Shown: in pieces, positions 24,601 through 36,192 of the stretch
Numbering within the stretch: position 1 is the stretch's first letter
Layout: each line of letters starts with the position of its first letter
Assembly (NCBI GenBank): GCA_018287875.1
Contig: JAGVVL010000013.1
Coordinates: 4,234,757 to 4,298,756, forward strand
Direction of reading: 5' to 3'
Length of the DNA: 64,000 nucleotides
DNA from: Nigrospora sphaerica
Taxonomy: Eukaryota > Ascomycota > Sordariomycetes > Amphisphaeriales > Apiosporaceae
The notes under the pieces: model-generated
Database searches by the model: none
The model's input: only the letters and a program-made list of their open reading frames with translations
Told to the model about the DNA's origin: nothing
Made by a program: the position numbers and the translations under genes

Positions 24601-24969
24601 GATTAGAGCGGCTACAATTCCTGAATTTTACAGGAATAGCTAAGTTTACTTAGTAGATGAGGCCTATAGTCAGGTTTAATTCACGCTTTACTTTAAAGGC
24701 TCAATCCAGCTTCTTACTCATAGAAACAGCGCCAAAGCTTACATAGCGGGTCCAGGATGGTATCGAATCTTTTGAACCAGGTATGAGACATTATGAAGGT
24801 ATCTACACTTAAGTTAACTTTCGAGGAGCACAATATTATATTTCCCTATGTGTTTATAGATAAGGTAAACTTAAAACGGAGAAACTGACTCAGACGGACT
24901 TTTTCACGATTCCCCAGGAAAAGAATAGAATAACAGATAACTCAGCGGGTGTATGACGTCTCTAGACAT
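21695..24969. other. Intergenic, no supported gene; CTTC-rich degenerate repeats at 23220-24090
   Basis: Between ~23220 and 24090 short words such as GGCAGCTTCTGTCC and CTTCCTGCTTC recur imperfectly. They create long but featureless frames (for example 23425-23994). Frames at 22626-23020 are Cys-containing but match no family I recognise. No RNA gene found. Confidence 0.4.
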
Positions 24970-25715
24970 TCAAAGGCGTATATGAAGCAGAGTTCCCTGC
25001 CAAAATCTGCCATTCCCACGCTCCATATTAAAATCGCAAATAGTGGTGAATCCCTGTCTCTCATAATAACTAGCAGGCTTGTGAGCGGTTTCTCGAATAT
25101 AAATAGGTCGGACAAAACTTACTCAATTAGCTTTCTTCCGTTGCCCGCCCAGCCGTCCACGTACACAGCACTGTAGCCTTTGTCCCTGTAATATTCCACC
25201 ACTTCATGCAGAAGTGCGGATCCTGCTCCCTTGTGGTACCTTCCAGTGCGATGATCCGCTACCATAACTTCCACATAAGCATAGTTGATGGTATTTTCGA
25301 AGTGGCCTGCCTGTAGGCTTGGTGGACAATGGGAGGTAATGTAGTCTGGAACCCAGTTCTCATGAACGCACGCCGCCGCGACTGACAGCCAGGTCTTGCC
25401 GTCTGCACAGACACGCATTTGGACGTTAGTCTCCTTCAATTCGTCCATACCTGTACCGTCAATTTCGACCTCCACGATGAAAACTCGGACTTTTTCACCG
25501 ACTCCCGTTCTTTCATAAGATTGGGACTGTTTGATCGACTTTTCTGTCTCTTCCAGAAACCCATCCTTCTTGGAGAATGGAACATCACCCCACATTTCGC
25601 CACCTCCTATCGAACTCAGGAAGGGCAACGTGGAGTCGAAGGCGGCGACGAGGAACTCTGTGTCACTCGACAGCGTGCCAGCGTTTCGCAAATTGTATTG
25701 GGGCATCTTCAGCAT
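24970..25715 (-). CDS. GNAT-family N-acetyltransferase-like protein
   Basis: Two exons on the minus strand: 25715-25123 and 25069-24970. The intron (25122-25070, 53 bp) has donor GTAAGT, a CTCAC-like branch site and acceptor CTAG. The spliced product is 230 residues, ending at TGA 24972-24970. The C-terminal half holds the acetyl-CoA binding pattern of the GNAT fold (KGAGSALLHEVVEYYRDKGY), then a YVDGWAGNGRKLI strand that crosses the intron into YYERQGF, the usual GNAT end. It would transfer acetyl from acetyl-CoA to an amine; substrate unknown. It lies 660 bp downstream of precursor gene 1, on the same strand, and could act on its product, but that is only proximity. Confidence 0.72.
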
Positions 25716-26378
25716 ATTCGCGTTGCGCTGTTATTTTTGGCGAAAGAGCAAAAGCTTGAAGAAAGTTGAGAAGGCGCAAAGTGATGATTATGCGGGGCAA
25801 TTATTTTTAAAAAGACCTGAAGAGCGTTGAAGTATGGATGAGTAATTGTTTGAAGAAGAAAGTCTCAAATTGACTGTCTGGGAAAGAGTCGAGTATATAT
25901 ATACATCTTGCTGAGTCAGCTTTTGGATAGGATCGATTGCTGACTTACGATAGCCAGAATGGGCCCACAGGACTAGTCTCTAAAATATCTGGTTTTCGAT
26001 GCAATGGCTGGTCCATATGCAATGTAAAAAAAGATATCCTATGATAGCTAGACTTGCGTCTTGGCTACATTTGCATACACATGCACCACTCATTATTGCT
26101 CTAGATAAGACGTCACGAAGGGCATGGGCCCAGACCCACTATTTGCTTAACCAAGAGGCTAAACTTAATGGAACAAAACAAGCGAATGAAAGATTGTGCA
26201 TGCATCATGCAGTAGCTGTACTGACTTTTGTCCAACAAAGTACTTAAGTTGCTCCTATGCTACAGCTCCACGGCGGTAGACCAAATACCACCATAAAACT
26301 CAATTTGATGGACTCGCAAAGAGACAGATGCTATATCTTAACCATACATCAGCAAAATCAAGCAGCATAGTTCAGTAA
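25716..26378. other. Intergenic between GNAT gene and precursor 1
   Basis: Contains the promoter side of the GNAT gene and the 3' flank of precursor 1. A TATATATATA run at ~25892-25903 lies about 180 bp upstream of the GNAT start. No other gene supported. Confidence 0.45.
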
Positions 26379-26827
26379 TTATTTGGCGACGGCAGCGGGC
26401 TTGTTGTAGGCCAGGTCGGCGTCCAGCTCAGCGCGGGCGACGGCAGCGGGCTTGTTGTAGGCCAGGTCGGCGTCCAGCTCAGCGCGGGCGACGGCAGCGG
26501 GCTTGTTGTAGGCCAGGTCGGCGTCCAGCTCAGCGCGGGCGACGGCAGCGGGCTTGTTGTAGGCCAGGTCGGCGTCCAGCTCAGCGCGGGCGACGGCAGC
26601 GGGCTTGTTGTAGGCCAGGTCGGCGTCCAGCTCAGCGCGGGCGACGGCAGCGGGCTTGTTGTAGGCCAGGTCGGCGTCCGAAGCAACTTTACGACCTAGC
26701 AAGAGTTAGATACAGGCGCAAGCAAACTCTCTCGCCACAAAGTAGTAATGCTTCTCTTACCTGTTATAAAACGAGCATTGGCGATAGCCAAGAAGCTCGA
26801 AACCAAAATTATATCATGGAACTTCAT
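26379..26827 (-). CDS. Secreted repetitive peptide precursor 1 (candidate RiPP precursor)
   Basis: Two exons: 26827-26761 (67 nt) and 26695-26379 (317 nt). The 65-bp intron (26760-26696) has donor GTAAGA, a CTAAC branch site and acceptor CTAG. The product has 127 residues. Exon 1 encodes a signal peptide ([18 protein letters not shown]). A short linker with GRK leads into six copies of a 17-residue unit, [17 protein letters not shown]. The sixth is cut short by AK and the stop. The architecture (signal peptide, then identical short repeats with one Tyr each, next to UstYa genes) is that of fungal dikaritin-type RiPP precursors. Unlike those, the repeats have no Lys-Arg site; the only basic residues are the Lys in NKP and the Arg in VAR. 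Release of cores would need a protease cutting at Arg-Ala or another site. It could instead be a repetitive wall or surface protein. Confidence 0.8.
26385..26681 (-). repeat. Coding minisatellite, 51-bp unit, about 6 copies
   Basis: Perfect 51-bp units within precursor 1; I saw no base difference between units. Perfect identity even at silent sites points to recent amplification or gene conversion. Confidence 0.93.
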
Positions 26828-28017
26828 GTCGGCGACTTTGGCAACTGCAATGATGCGTAGCAAAATGACTGGTGAGCGGGATCGTAATGTTTGAAACTTG
26901 TAGGTTTACAGAGAGTTGAGTTATGATGGTTCAATAGAACGTATGTCAAACAGTCTGATTATTATATATGTTTTCTCTGCTTGCTCATATACTCCCTGCA
27001 ACCGTCTTCATGCATTTTCTTTACCTAAGTTTTGAATCTCATCACTCTTGTCCCAACGCTTTCTTAGTGTCGCAGTAATTCTCGGTTGAGAATTTAGCCA
27101 ACCGAACTGCACAGCATAAGTAACGGTGGATGCACTTCTGCTTGCTGAGGAACTAGTTCAAGTGATCTATACGACATTGGCTTGCGACGCACCTCGCTTG
27201 GTAATGCGCTTACACTTATTATTGATTCTTGGCAACGTACCTCAGGTATTGCTCCTTCCACATTGAATACTTGGCTCTGCTCCATCCTATTATTGATTCT
27301 TGGTAACGTACTTCATTTATTCCTCCTTCCACATTGAATGCTTGGCGCATCGTATGCTTGTACAGCCATACCCAGTATTTTCAGCTGCAAAGAACTACAT
27401 TTAGGCTGTCACCCCTGTTCCGATGTTCCCCATAGGCCCCTTCTTCCCCTCTCCGGACCCATGGACATCAACATCCGGCTCATTATAATTTGGTTTCAAT
27501 TGTGGGACTCTAATGGATCCGCTTTGGCTAACCCCCTCTGCAAATGCATCATGTGTTTGATGAAAAGCCATGGGTCTTTCCGTATCAGGCCCAAAACGCG
27601 CTTGAAGTGACATGTGATGTATTACTTGACATCGAAGTGCCCTGCAATATCCACTCAGGTGTCATCATGAGCCATACAGACCTGAACAGTAAGCAACAAC
27701 CCCCTAGTAAGTTTCATTTACTATCTCACCATTGGCCAAGGTTGGTGTTGCTTCTGCGGCTATACGGTATCGTCCAAGAGCCTGCATAAGCGTGCCCGTG
27801 AAAATTTTCGAAGAAATACTTCCAATCAAGAGAGGCTTGGCCCAACTTAGTAGTAGGATAATGTAATTAAGACCCTACGTGCTCTGATATCACATATCTG
27901 GATTTGTATTCCTTAACTGCGCCCCCAAGAATTCGAGTGGTTCATATTCTCTACTTCAAACTCCATATCATTATTCCTCATATTACTGGAATCGCTTTAT
28001 ACGCCCCGAGAAAAACC
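26828..28017. promoter_or_regulatory. 1.2-kb divergent intergenic region between precursor 1 and UstYa gene 1
   Basis: The two genes are transcribed away from each other, so this interval must hold both promoters. It contains a degenerate tandem duplication (27216-27276 and 27288-27347, both starting TATTATTGATTCTTGG and sharing CTCCTTCCACATTGAAT). No defined transcription-factor site can be claimed. Frames such as 27338-27610 have no recognisable features. Confidence 0.5.
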
Positions 28018-29150
28018 ATGTTGGCTGAACATGAGAGCAAAACGATTGAATCGGCTGCTCATAGCGACGAATCAAGCGATGGTTGTTACAGCGAAGAGGC
28101 GACATTGATGCTAGGACTTCTCAAGAAGAAGCCCAAAAAGTCCTCCATTTTGCTGATATCAATATCAGCTTTGGCTCTGGTCACTCTGTATTCAGCAGTC
28201 CTGGTCCAGGTAACCTGGCATATCTCAAAGGGAGGCCGCATGCAGGGCACCAGATTCATGAAATGTTGGTCATACCAAACACTCCCGAGGGCTTTTATCT
28301 AACCATACTTGTAGCACTCGCCAATGACTTCATACAATACGAACCGCGTGTTTTTCACCAGTTCGAGCGGCCATATCAAAATGTCACGTATTTCACTACG
28401 CCAGATGCGGAAGTGGACGGAAATTGGCATAACATCTTCGAACGTATGTTCATGCCAGATCCTTTGATGAACTCGGGTCTGTGATCTAACCCATACTGTA
28501 CTTTGAAGATCAGAACATTCGAATCCCGAAGAACGTCATGCAAGAAATCGGTCGAGTGGATGAGGGTATCGAACTTCCTGGCGGTGATTTCTTTGGGTCC
28601 ATCATGGTATTCCACCACTTGCATTGCCTGGTATGCTTAACCTTTAGTGATCTATCAAAAATATAAAAACTAATCTATGAAAGAAAAATCTGTTCCATGC
28701 GCTTCACCCCGAATATTACAACCTCACAAAATTGACAAGCCACGAAAAAGACATGTTCGCTGAACACAACGGTAGGAGATCTGGCAAAATATTAGTTCTT
28801 TGGAGGTCCCTATATTCACTGACAGGAATTTACAGACCATTGTCTTCATATGCTTCGTGAAGCAGTTATGTGTCAAGCTGACACCACCTTATTGACAATG
28901 AAATGGAATTCTACTGGCCTTCGACCTATAGGAAACTTGACCAGTCCTCACGAATGTGTCAACTGGGATAGGCTTATGGAATGGGTTATTCCCAATTCCT
29001 TCGATGCCCTAGCTGATGGCGTTCTGGTGCACCCGACACTTGGTATGGACTAATATATCTCGAGTTGGTATTAGCTCCAGCACGAAGTATTCTACTAACC
29101 AAATGCCAGGTCCTGTGTTCCGTAATGGACAATTGGTTCAAAGTTCTTAG
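28018..29150 (+). CDS. UstYa-family (DUF3328) oxidase-like protein 1
   Basis: Proposed exons: 28018-28264, 28315-28443, 28509-28630, 28684-28771, 28836-29042 and 29110-29150, giving 277 residues. Residues ~43-65 are a membrane anchor after an acidic N-terminus. Both family motifs are present: HHLHC (~161) and HNDHC (~194), the second created across an intron. DFIQYEPRVF, an EVDGNWHNIF block and an HPTLGPVFRNG tail also fit the family. Related UstYa/UstYb proteins oxidatively crosslink RiPP cores in the secretory pathway. Introns of 50-67 bp mostly have GTATGT/GTAGGA donors. The first is least sure: its donor is GTTGGT, and an alternative uses GTAACC at 28210 with an acceptor at 28289. No stops within the model. 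It faces precursor 1 divergently, so joint function is likely but unproven. Confidence 0.85.
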
Positions 29151-32100
29151 CCATGGTTATTCTTGGGAAGATTAGATGGTGTGTTGTTTGGGCTGTGATG
29201 GGTAATACCTGCATAGAGGACGGGCAAGACACCAATCAGTCCACCTTCAAATGTCGCTATCTCCCAGCCACTAAAGCCAAAAAAAAAAATTTGCAGGGTG
29301 CCAGCTCTCCAGTTCGCGTCCCATCACATATCTGATTCATTAGGCTGGACTGGGTTTGCCAATGTCACCATCGTCGCATGTTATCGTCGCGGGCCGCGGG
29401 CACTGGGTAGCCTGACGCGACGCACCTCAACACCTCGTCTTGCTGCGGAACTCTTACATTCCCTGCAGGTGCTATCGTATGGAATGAGCCTTGAAACCAC
29501 CACGAACGGAGGAAAGATCTAACCTATCTAGGATGAACAGGCCTTGTAGCGTAGGACTAGACGTGAGTTCAAGTCTCACCGAGTGTGGTAGTTATGATGG
29601 GGCCCAGCCTCGGCACCAATGAAGCGAGCTCTGCTTGCCGGTGATTCAGACCACCAAGGTTGCCGGACGAGGCGAGTCAGGGAACTGCAGGAGGCCCCCC
29701 CTTGTATGTTGGGATGATACCAGTAACCTCAAGGATTGGGCCCTTGGTCTTGCGAATCACCAACGCGTCAGAATTTCGCTTCACATGATTCAGGAGTTCA
29801 GAGGGCACGAGTGGTGTGATCCGATAATCAAGGCGCAGGAGATACCTGGGTGTGCCAAGACTGAGGTTATCATGGCGCAGCTACTCAGTCTGGGCGACAA
29901 GGATGAGCTAGCTGATGAGCAAGACGAGCCACGTTGGCATTTTGGCGCCCTGCTACTGGCAGCGATCAAGCCTGGGCCGTCTATTTCCCCACACGAAGCG
30001 CCTTTCTCCTGCTAGGAAGGCATGCGCTCGCGTCAAGCGGCGCACCGGACGTCCCAATTGGACAGGCCGAGTGGACGGACCAGAGGAGCGACAGCCAGGA
30101 GCCACAGTCGGACGGACATCGCTGTTCCAACGGGCATGCATGCGCCCCTTGTCTGCCATGTACGGTATAGTAGCATCTCGGGTACGACGTCGGCCGACCC
30201 GAGGGGGAGCCTCAGAGCCGACCTTGGGCTATGAAAAGGTGGAGGGGTCTTAGCTGGGAGAGGCGGAGGGACGGCTGCCCTCTGTACGGGAGGAGCGGGA
30301 GGAGCGAAAGGGCGGTAGCTTAGTGTCATGTTTGCAATCCAAGCCGCACGGCTCCTCTGCCCCTGCCCAATCGTCTGTCTCGGTCCAACCGAGCGTCTTG
30401 CAGGCAGTGAGTAACCTGTCGATGCAATTGTGCCTGATTCGCCCGCCCGGTGGTCTCTGCGACCCTTTACACTGGCGACCCTCGTTTCCCTCACACCGCA
30501 CTGTCCTTGCCGCCACATTAATCCTTAGCAGCATCGTTCAGTGCCCCACGTCGGGAGAGGAAGAGCCGACTGACATGGCCGGGCCCTTCTATGGCGAGGC
30601 TACTTCGCTCTTCCAACGGCTGTATGGCCGCGCCCGTTCTTACGCTAGCTAGCCAGTGGAGATCCGCGGGACGGCGGCTAGTACAGCCGCTGCTTTGCAG
30701 GGCGCTTGTTGGTTCGGTCGTCCTAGCAATAGGGATCCTTGCTGGCAAGACCCGCTCAATCCACCGCTTGTGAGCGCTGGCAGGCAAAGCGAATGCAACC
30801 ATGTCTGTCTACTTTGGTTGCCGCGGAGCTTTGCAGGACGCCATGGCCCGTTACGGCAGCTAGCCTGGGCTTTTCTGTGGAGCCTGTTTTATCCCTGTTT
30901 TATTTCCTGTTATATTCCCTGTCCTTCGGTTAGAATACCAAACTGTCGGGACGCGCCCCCTCCTCTTATTGGTCTTTCGCTCAACTAACAAACCGCTTGT
31001 GAGCGCTGTCAGGTGGAGTGAATGCAACCATGTCTACTTTGGTTGTCGTGGAGCTTTGCAGGACGCCATGGCCCGTTATGGCAGCTAACCTAGACTTTTA
31101 TGTGGAGCCTGTTTTGCTCCTTGTTTTATTGCCTGTCCTTCGGTTAGAATACCAAACTGTCGGGATGCGCCTCCTCCTCTCATTGGTCCTTCACTCAACT
31201 AAAAAACCGCCCTCTGTGTATTGCCCTCACCGAGGAAGTCGGCCGTACGAATGGGAACAGAAGCCAGGGTCCACTAGCTTATCACCAGACGCTCGGAGCT
31301 CTAAGAGGTAATTCGTAGCGAATACCTATGGGACTCCACAGTTGGTAGGCGAGGCACATGCTTGACTGTCGGCCCTCTTCCGCGCCGGATCGAAACGGGC
31401 AGATACCGGCGCGCTAGTACTGCCTACTTCGCTAGCTTGTACGGAATGTTGGGCTTGCCTAAGGCCCCCCCCGCCGGGGAAACGAGTACAATATGCGGAG
31501 CGCCAGCATTCCCATGCCCTGCCGCTACGCCTTCCTCCTGGCCTGGTAGGGCATGTCGAAGGTCAAGCACACCCACGACGCGACCCATGATTCCTGGCTC
31601 GTGTCTTCGTCTAGGATGCTGAGCGCCAGGACCTTTTGCCAGGGAAGGCTTGTCGCGACGGCCCCATGGAGCGGATCTCCAGACGTGTTAAGCGCTTCCG
31701 TGGAGGACTCCAACCAGTTGCATCGGGTTACGCGACGCTGTCACCAGAGGGCTCTTGCCGCGCTCTTGGCATTGCATGACCGACATCCAGGTTCGTGTTC
31801 AAAAGCGTCGAAAGAGCGACCAAAAACATTCTTGGCTATCTCTGACCAGTGGGATCAGCTGTGTTCGAGATCCTATTGGCCGGGTGGTATGCGTTCATCA
31901 CACAACTATATGCAAGCACAACGATCAGTACGTAGGCTTGGGTTAGACAGAGACTCGTGTGGTTGAGGTTTGGTGTCGGCATGGGTTCGCACCTCGACGG
32001 GGAAGACAAGGAGGGCGTGGCAGGTGTGTATGCCCTTGTGGGGAGGTTTGTCGTCCTCCGGGTTGATGTAGGATCCCAACCTAACGAATACCGAACATTT

Positions 32101-32554
32101 TCGCAGTGGCTCTGGTGTCTGCGCGGGTTTCAGTTGGAAGGTGTGGACGTCGACTGGTACGGTTAGAGAGACATGAGCCGGCGTCGTTCAAGGCGAAGCG
32201 CTCCGAGCCCCTGGGCAGAGGCAACGACGAAGAGCCAACGAAGGAATACATAGGCATCCAGGCCACTCAGGTCATCCTTCGCCTACGTACACATTCATTT
32301 GTCGCCCTAGTGATGCCAGGTTCCACAAACCAACAACATCTCTAAAGGTCCTCCGTGCGCATAGCGCTCGCTTTCACGCTCGCCGCACCACCGTCATGAA
32401 CCCACATCAGCCCTAATGACCGTTGGTTCGTATGTTCGCACTCTACGTCGCGGGCACGGAAACAGGACAGTAGCGCGTCCGCTCCTTTCCCATCTTACCC
32501 ACGCAACCCCGTCTCGCGTCGCTCGCCAGCTCAAGTCCAGAGCACCTCCCACAC
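29151..32554. other. 3.4-kb region without a supported gene
   Basis: Many short frames on both strands are open because of locally high GC (29635-30534, 31362-32166). None shows a domain, signal peptide or convincing splice pattern. The region carries a ~230-bp tandem duplication (listed separately). A T-arm-like hairpin at ~29563-29581 is not part of a complete tRNA. Confidence 0.4.
30763..31209. repeat. Tandem duplication, ~230-bp unit, two copies
   Basis: 30763-30991 and 30992-31209 share ACCGCTTGTGAGCGCTG at their starts, then GAGCTTTGCAGGACGCCATG, CCTTCGGTTAGAATACCAAA and CTCAACTAA near the ends. Copies differ by small deletions and substitutions. No coding role seen. Confidence 0.85.
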
Positions 32555-33210
32555 CCCACGAAGCACCAACCTTCCACCATAGTTCTTTTCGGTATCTAAT
32601 TCCCTAGAACAGTTGGATCCATTTGCTGCTGGTTCCTTCCGTTTTGGGTATCACTATCACCCCGCACGTACTGTACGGCGGCCCCGTAGAGACGACAACA
32701 CGACAGGTCCCTATGGAGCAGGTGCTATTGTAAGTCTGTATTTATCCTATCGCGGTTGTTATATTCGGCAAAAGGCAGTATTGAATGCATCCTAACACCC
32801 GATAATACGCTATAGTGGTATGATTGGTGGAATGGAACATAGGTGAGGGGATACAATATGCGATTTCAGTAACTAAGCAAGGATCTGCACGCGCCCCGCC
32901 TTGCATGAGCTCTCTAAGTAGCTACGCACACCGAGCCGGTAAGTCCGCCAATTAGGCCTGCAGCTCTCGCATCGGTACCGTAAACTTGGTTCTTTACATC
33001 CAGGGCCCAAGGACGATCAGTCGATACTGATAAGACTACCGACCTTATTCGGGAAGGTCCCATTCATGCACAAGCCTGCTTTTTTATCCTATCGGTTCTA
33101 GACCGGCAATAACTCGGTCTGTCGTGCGTTCAGCAACCCTCGGTGTAGGTTCTGCATAATCGTGATGCACAAACTCTCAGCATCACCTGATGTTGAGAGG
33201 TTCTTGTTCT
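32555..33210 (+). repeat. Left arm of a ~650-700-bp inverted repeat
   Basis: Matches the reverse complement of 36441-37140. Shared landmarks include ACAGTTGGATCC, CACACCGAGCCGGTAAGTCC, a long stretch from GGGCCCAAGGACGATCAG to CAATAACTCGGTCTGTCG, and CACCTGATGTTGAGAGG. The inner half is nearly identical; the outer half is more diverged, with small indels. The arms bracket UstYa gene 2 and the GST. Confidence 0.9.
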
Positions 33211-33329
33211 AACTGCGTTTTCCCGCCTTCCCACATACCTTTTCCCCTTTCTCTTCCTGCTTTGATTCTTTTCAGAGCGAGAAAGAGACAGAAACATCAA
33301 CCAAGTCTGCTACCACCAGCGATATTGCT

Positions 33330-34416
33330 ATGTCCCAAAAGCAAAGCTTTGTAAAGCTTCAAAGTGATGACCCAGATGATGAAGGTATCACTTTGCCTTC
33401 GGAGACGAGGCAGTGGAGCTTGCAAGTCATCTGGCCTCTGTTGATTTTGTCTGCATTCGAGGCTATAATAGTCGCCATTTTGGCAACTTTACTACTCACG
33501 AGACGTCTATCAGACAGAGAATGCGCTGCCCACCTTTCGGTGTACTGTGAGTTACAGAAATTGACTGAAAAGGCTCTGGGCTCTGGTATGTCACTGACAT
33601 TCAACTAGCGCCTTTACTGGATGATCCCAGCCTTATCCAGTATGATGCATTCGATCTCCCCACCTACTTCAACCAGCCCTCACCCTACCGTGGGCCGCCA
33701 ACCCCCGAAAGAGAGGCTCTATGGGAGAAACTCTGGCACCGTACGTTACACTTCGTTTCAATTCATCTGACTCCGGTCCGTTGATTGCGGCTAAATCTAT
33801 CATAGAGGGCACCATCAATGTGCCCTTGGAGAAACTAGGTGCACTGAACAAAACGCTTAAAGGGAAAGAATATAAGCGTACACCAATCGAAGCAGGTGGT
33901 GGATATGCAGCACAGGTCGAGGTTCTACACCAGTTACACTGTGTGGTATGTGGCATCTGACTAAGTTCGCCTATATGAAACTATCTACGGAGCTAACAAG
34001 ACATATACAGGGTCTCCTAAGGTCAGCATCCTACAGAGAAGAATATGAGAAACAAGGAATACCATTTCCAGGTTCTCAGCATGGGCTAGATCCCGCAATA
34101 GCTCGAATGCACATGGGTTCGTTAACAAAACACTTGCTCAAAATGATTTTAACTGATATCAGATTCTACATGCAAGATCACTGCATTGAGGTGTTGAGAT
34201 TGAATATCATGTGTCAAGGCGACGTCACCCCAATTCTAATCGAGATGGATCCTAAGGTGAAGCTCCTTCGCTAATCTCGCGATATTCATGGCTACGTACG
34301 TTGCTCACATGACGCAGGCACCATTTGGTGAGAGGGCAGACTTCACATCATATCACAAATGCCGCAACTTCTGGGATATTCATGCGTGGGTCAAGGATCA
34401 TGTTGCTATTCCATGA
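33330..34416 (+). CDS. UstYa-family (DUF3328) oxidase-like protein 2
   Basis: Six exons: 33330-33546, 33609-33740, 33806-33945, 34011-34116, 34177-34256 and 34318-34416, coding for 257 residues, with all five introns 60-65 bp. Residues ~32-57 are one membrane span. SPYRGPPTPE with WEKLW follows at ~95, the standard entry block of DUF3328 proteins. Both HxxHC motifs are present: HQLHC (~158) and HMDHC (~197, made by splicing). A KCRNFWDI tail precedes TGA 34414-34416. The frame is intact with every family hallmark. Known relatives oxidise and cyclise peptide cores made by kexin cleavage. It is followed on the same strand by the GST and precursor 2. Donors are GTGAGT, GTACGT, GTATGT, GTTCGT and GTGAAG. 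Confidence 0.9.
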
Positions 34417-35265
34417 CCATCCCTGATATACATATGGACTTGGTGACTTCCACAGCAAAGAAGAAAATATTAAATAGGCGAATGATTTAGGCGATCATCA
34501 GTTTGATTATCCTATAGTTACCATCTGTCCGCTTCATTATAACCAGTAAGGGTTAATGATTAAGGAGCGTTACAGGTTGGGACCTGGGAGATAGACTCGG
34601 GCGCACCTGGCCCGAGCGTCCCACGAACCCCTGACATGAGGTTCACGACTAGGTCTCTTTATTCGGATGCTGTGCTATTAGCTAAGATCCGGGATGAGGA
34701 ATCGAGCAACGAACCGAACGCTCCGACCCGAACGTTCCGGCCGTTCCGGCCGCCTCGCAAGGACTTCGCGAGACGCTGAGCCCGACCTCCTGAGGTCGAT
34801 TTCTCTTCCTCTGTATCTAGAAAATAAACAGCATTTGACCACCTTCGATGGTGCTTCAAGGCTCAACCTCTCACAAGGAGCTGCAGTTCAATGTCGCACG
34901 GAACTATTCCAGCTGACTTTTTGACCCACTACGCCTGCATAAGCCCTCTGACACAGGCAGGAAACCGGTTTTAGAATAATTGACCCTACTGGCCACCGTA
35001 CCAGTACTTCATGTACAGTTAAACCTTAGTTTGGCTCCCATGCATGCACCCCGCTTAATTAGGCTTGTCTTAGCGCAGACCGACCGCGTGACCCGGCTTG
35101 AGAAGTAGCCGACAGATTCCCTTACACTCGCAAAGGCCCTGTTCTGCGGCCTCGAATCATACATAAGGCTGAACACACCGCTCTATGAATACCTTTATTT
35201 GGCGGTCTCTGCTCAAACGTTCTTTTTGCTTCTCATTAAGCGCTCATAAAATCAAGATCTGAGGC
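34417..35265. other. Intergenic between UstYa gene 2 and GST
   Basis: No supported gene. A short GC-rich stretch with repeated TTCCGGCCG words lies at ~34725-34755. The GST promoter should lie in its right part. Confidence 0.45.
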
Positions 35266-36192
35266 ATGGCTTTCACGTTTCATGAGTCAACTCCTCCTCG
35301 TTTGATGGAAGTGAAGGTAAGCTCATATGCCTTATTAAGGCGTAGCCTACCTCTAAATGCTAACAACCTCATAGGCATTGCATCTACTGACGGAGAATAC
35401 CCCAAATGGCAAGAAAGTGCAAATCCTACTGGAGGAGCTCCATGCAACCTACGGTACATCTTGGAAAACCCACTTAGTTGATCTCGAGAGTGAAGAGCAG
35501 AAGAAAACTTGGTTCTTGAAGCTTAATCCTAACGGTATATTTGGCATGATATAGGTCTCTTTTTCCGATGTACTAATCACGGAATTGGCAGGAAGAATAC
35601 CGGTCCTAATCGACACAACGAAAAGCACGCCGATTTCTGTTATGGAAAGCTCGGCAATATTAATCTACCTACAAGAGACATACGACCCGAAGAATCTTTT
35701 TGGCTTCGAAGACCCTATACAGAGAAGCCAAGTTATTCAATGGCTATTTTTCTGGCATGCAGCATCCCCTGTACAGGGCCAAACACGACATTTTGTCAGA
35801 GATGCGAGGGAGACTATGCCCTGTAGGTTCACAATAAATTGGTTTAGATGTGAAAGGATAAATGTTCACATGGTACAGATGTCACTCAGAGGTTCCAAAG
35901 CGAAATGTTGAGAATCTATTCAGTTCTAGAGGATCATTTCAGCGGAAAGCACGGAGGAGGGCCGCGTCATTACCTTGCAGGCAACGGGCTCGGAAGATAT
36001 AGCATTGCGGACATCGGGACGTGGCCGCATGCACGAGCATACCGCTCGATAGGGTTCTCAGAAGAGGATGTGAACCCCTTCCCTCATCTTCTACAGTGGA
36101 TCCAACGGATCGCAGAACGAAAGGCGGTCAAAAGTGGGACCAGCGGGAAATACGACAGCGAGGAGAGCCCTCAATTCGTGATAAAGGAATAG
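35266..36192 (+). CDS. Glutathione S-transferase, Ure2-type
   Basis: Four exons: 35266-35316, 35375-35534, 35592-35822 and 35879-36192, coding for 251 residues. Introns of 56-58 bp have donors GTAAGC, GTATAT and GTAGGT. The thioredoxin-like N-terminal half shows TPNGKKVQILLEEL, LNPNGRIPVLID and the ESSAILIYL glutathione-contact block (Glu-Ser). The helical C-terminal half shows PVQGQ, RFQSEMLRIYSVLEDH and LAGNGLGRYSIADI. Ure2-type GSTs conjugate or reduce small molecules with glutathione in the cytosol. GST-like genes occur in fungal secondary-metabolite clusters, where they add sulfur or detoxify intermediates. Between the inverted repeat arms with UstYa gene 2, its role in peptide tailoring or self-protection is inference. 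Confidence 0.87.

Noticed and set aside
26385..26681. CRISPR-like array
   Set aside because: Units are contiguous with no unique spacers, lie in a spliced eukaryotic gene, and code for protein.
26372..26686. Second repetitive frame on the minus strand ([16 protein letters not shown] units)
   Set aside because: It is the shifted frame of the 51-bp array; the signal peptide and intron only join to the [17 protein letters not shown] frame.
29535..29590. Possible tRNA: GTGAGTTCAAGTCTCAC looks like a T arm
   Set aside because: No matching D arm, anticodon arm or acceptor stem could be paired upstream at the right spacing.
30033..30534. Several overlapping 90-160-residue frames on both strands
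   Set aside because: Local GC-richness keeps all frames open; no family, splice or start evidence favours one.
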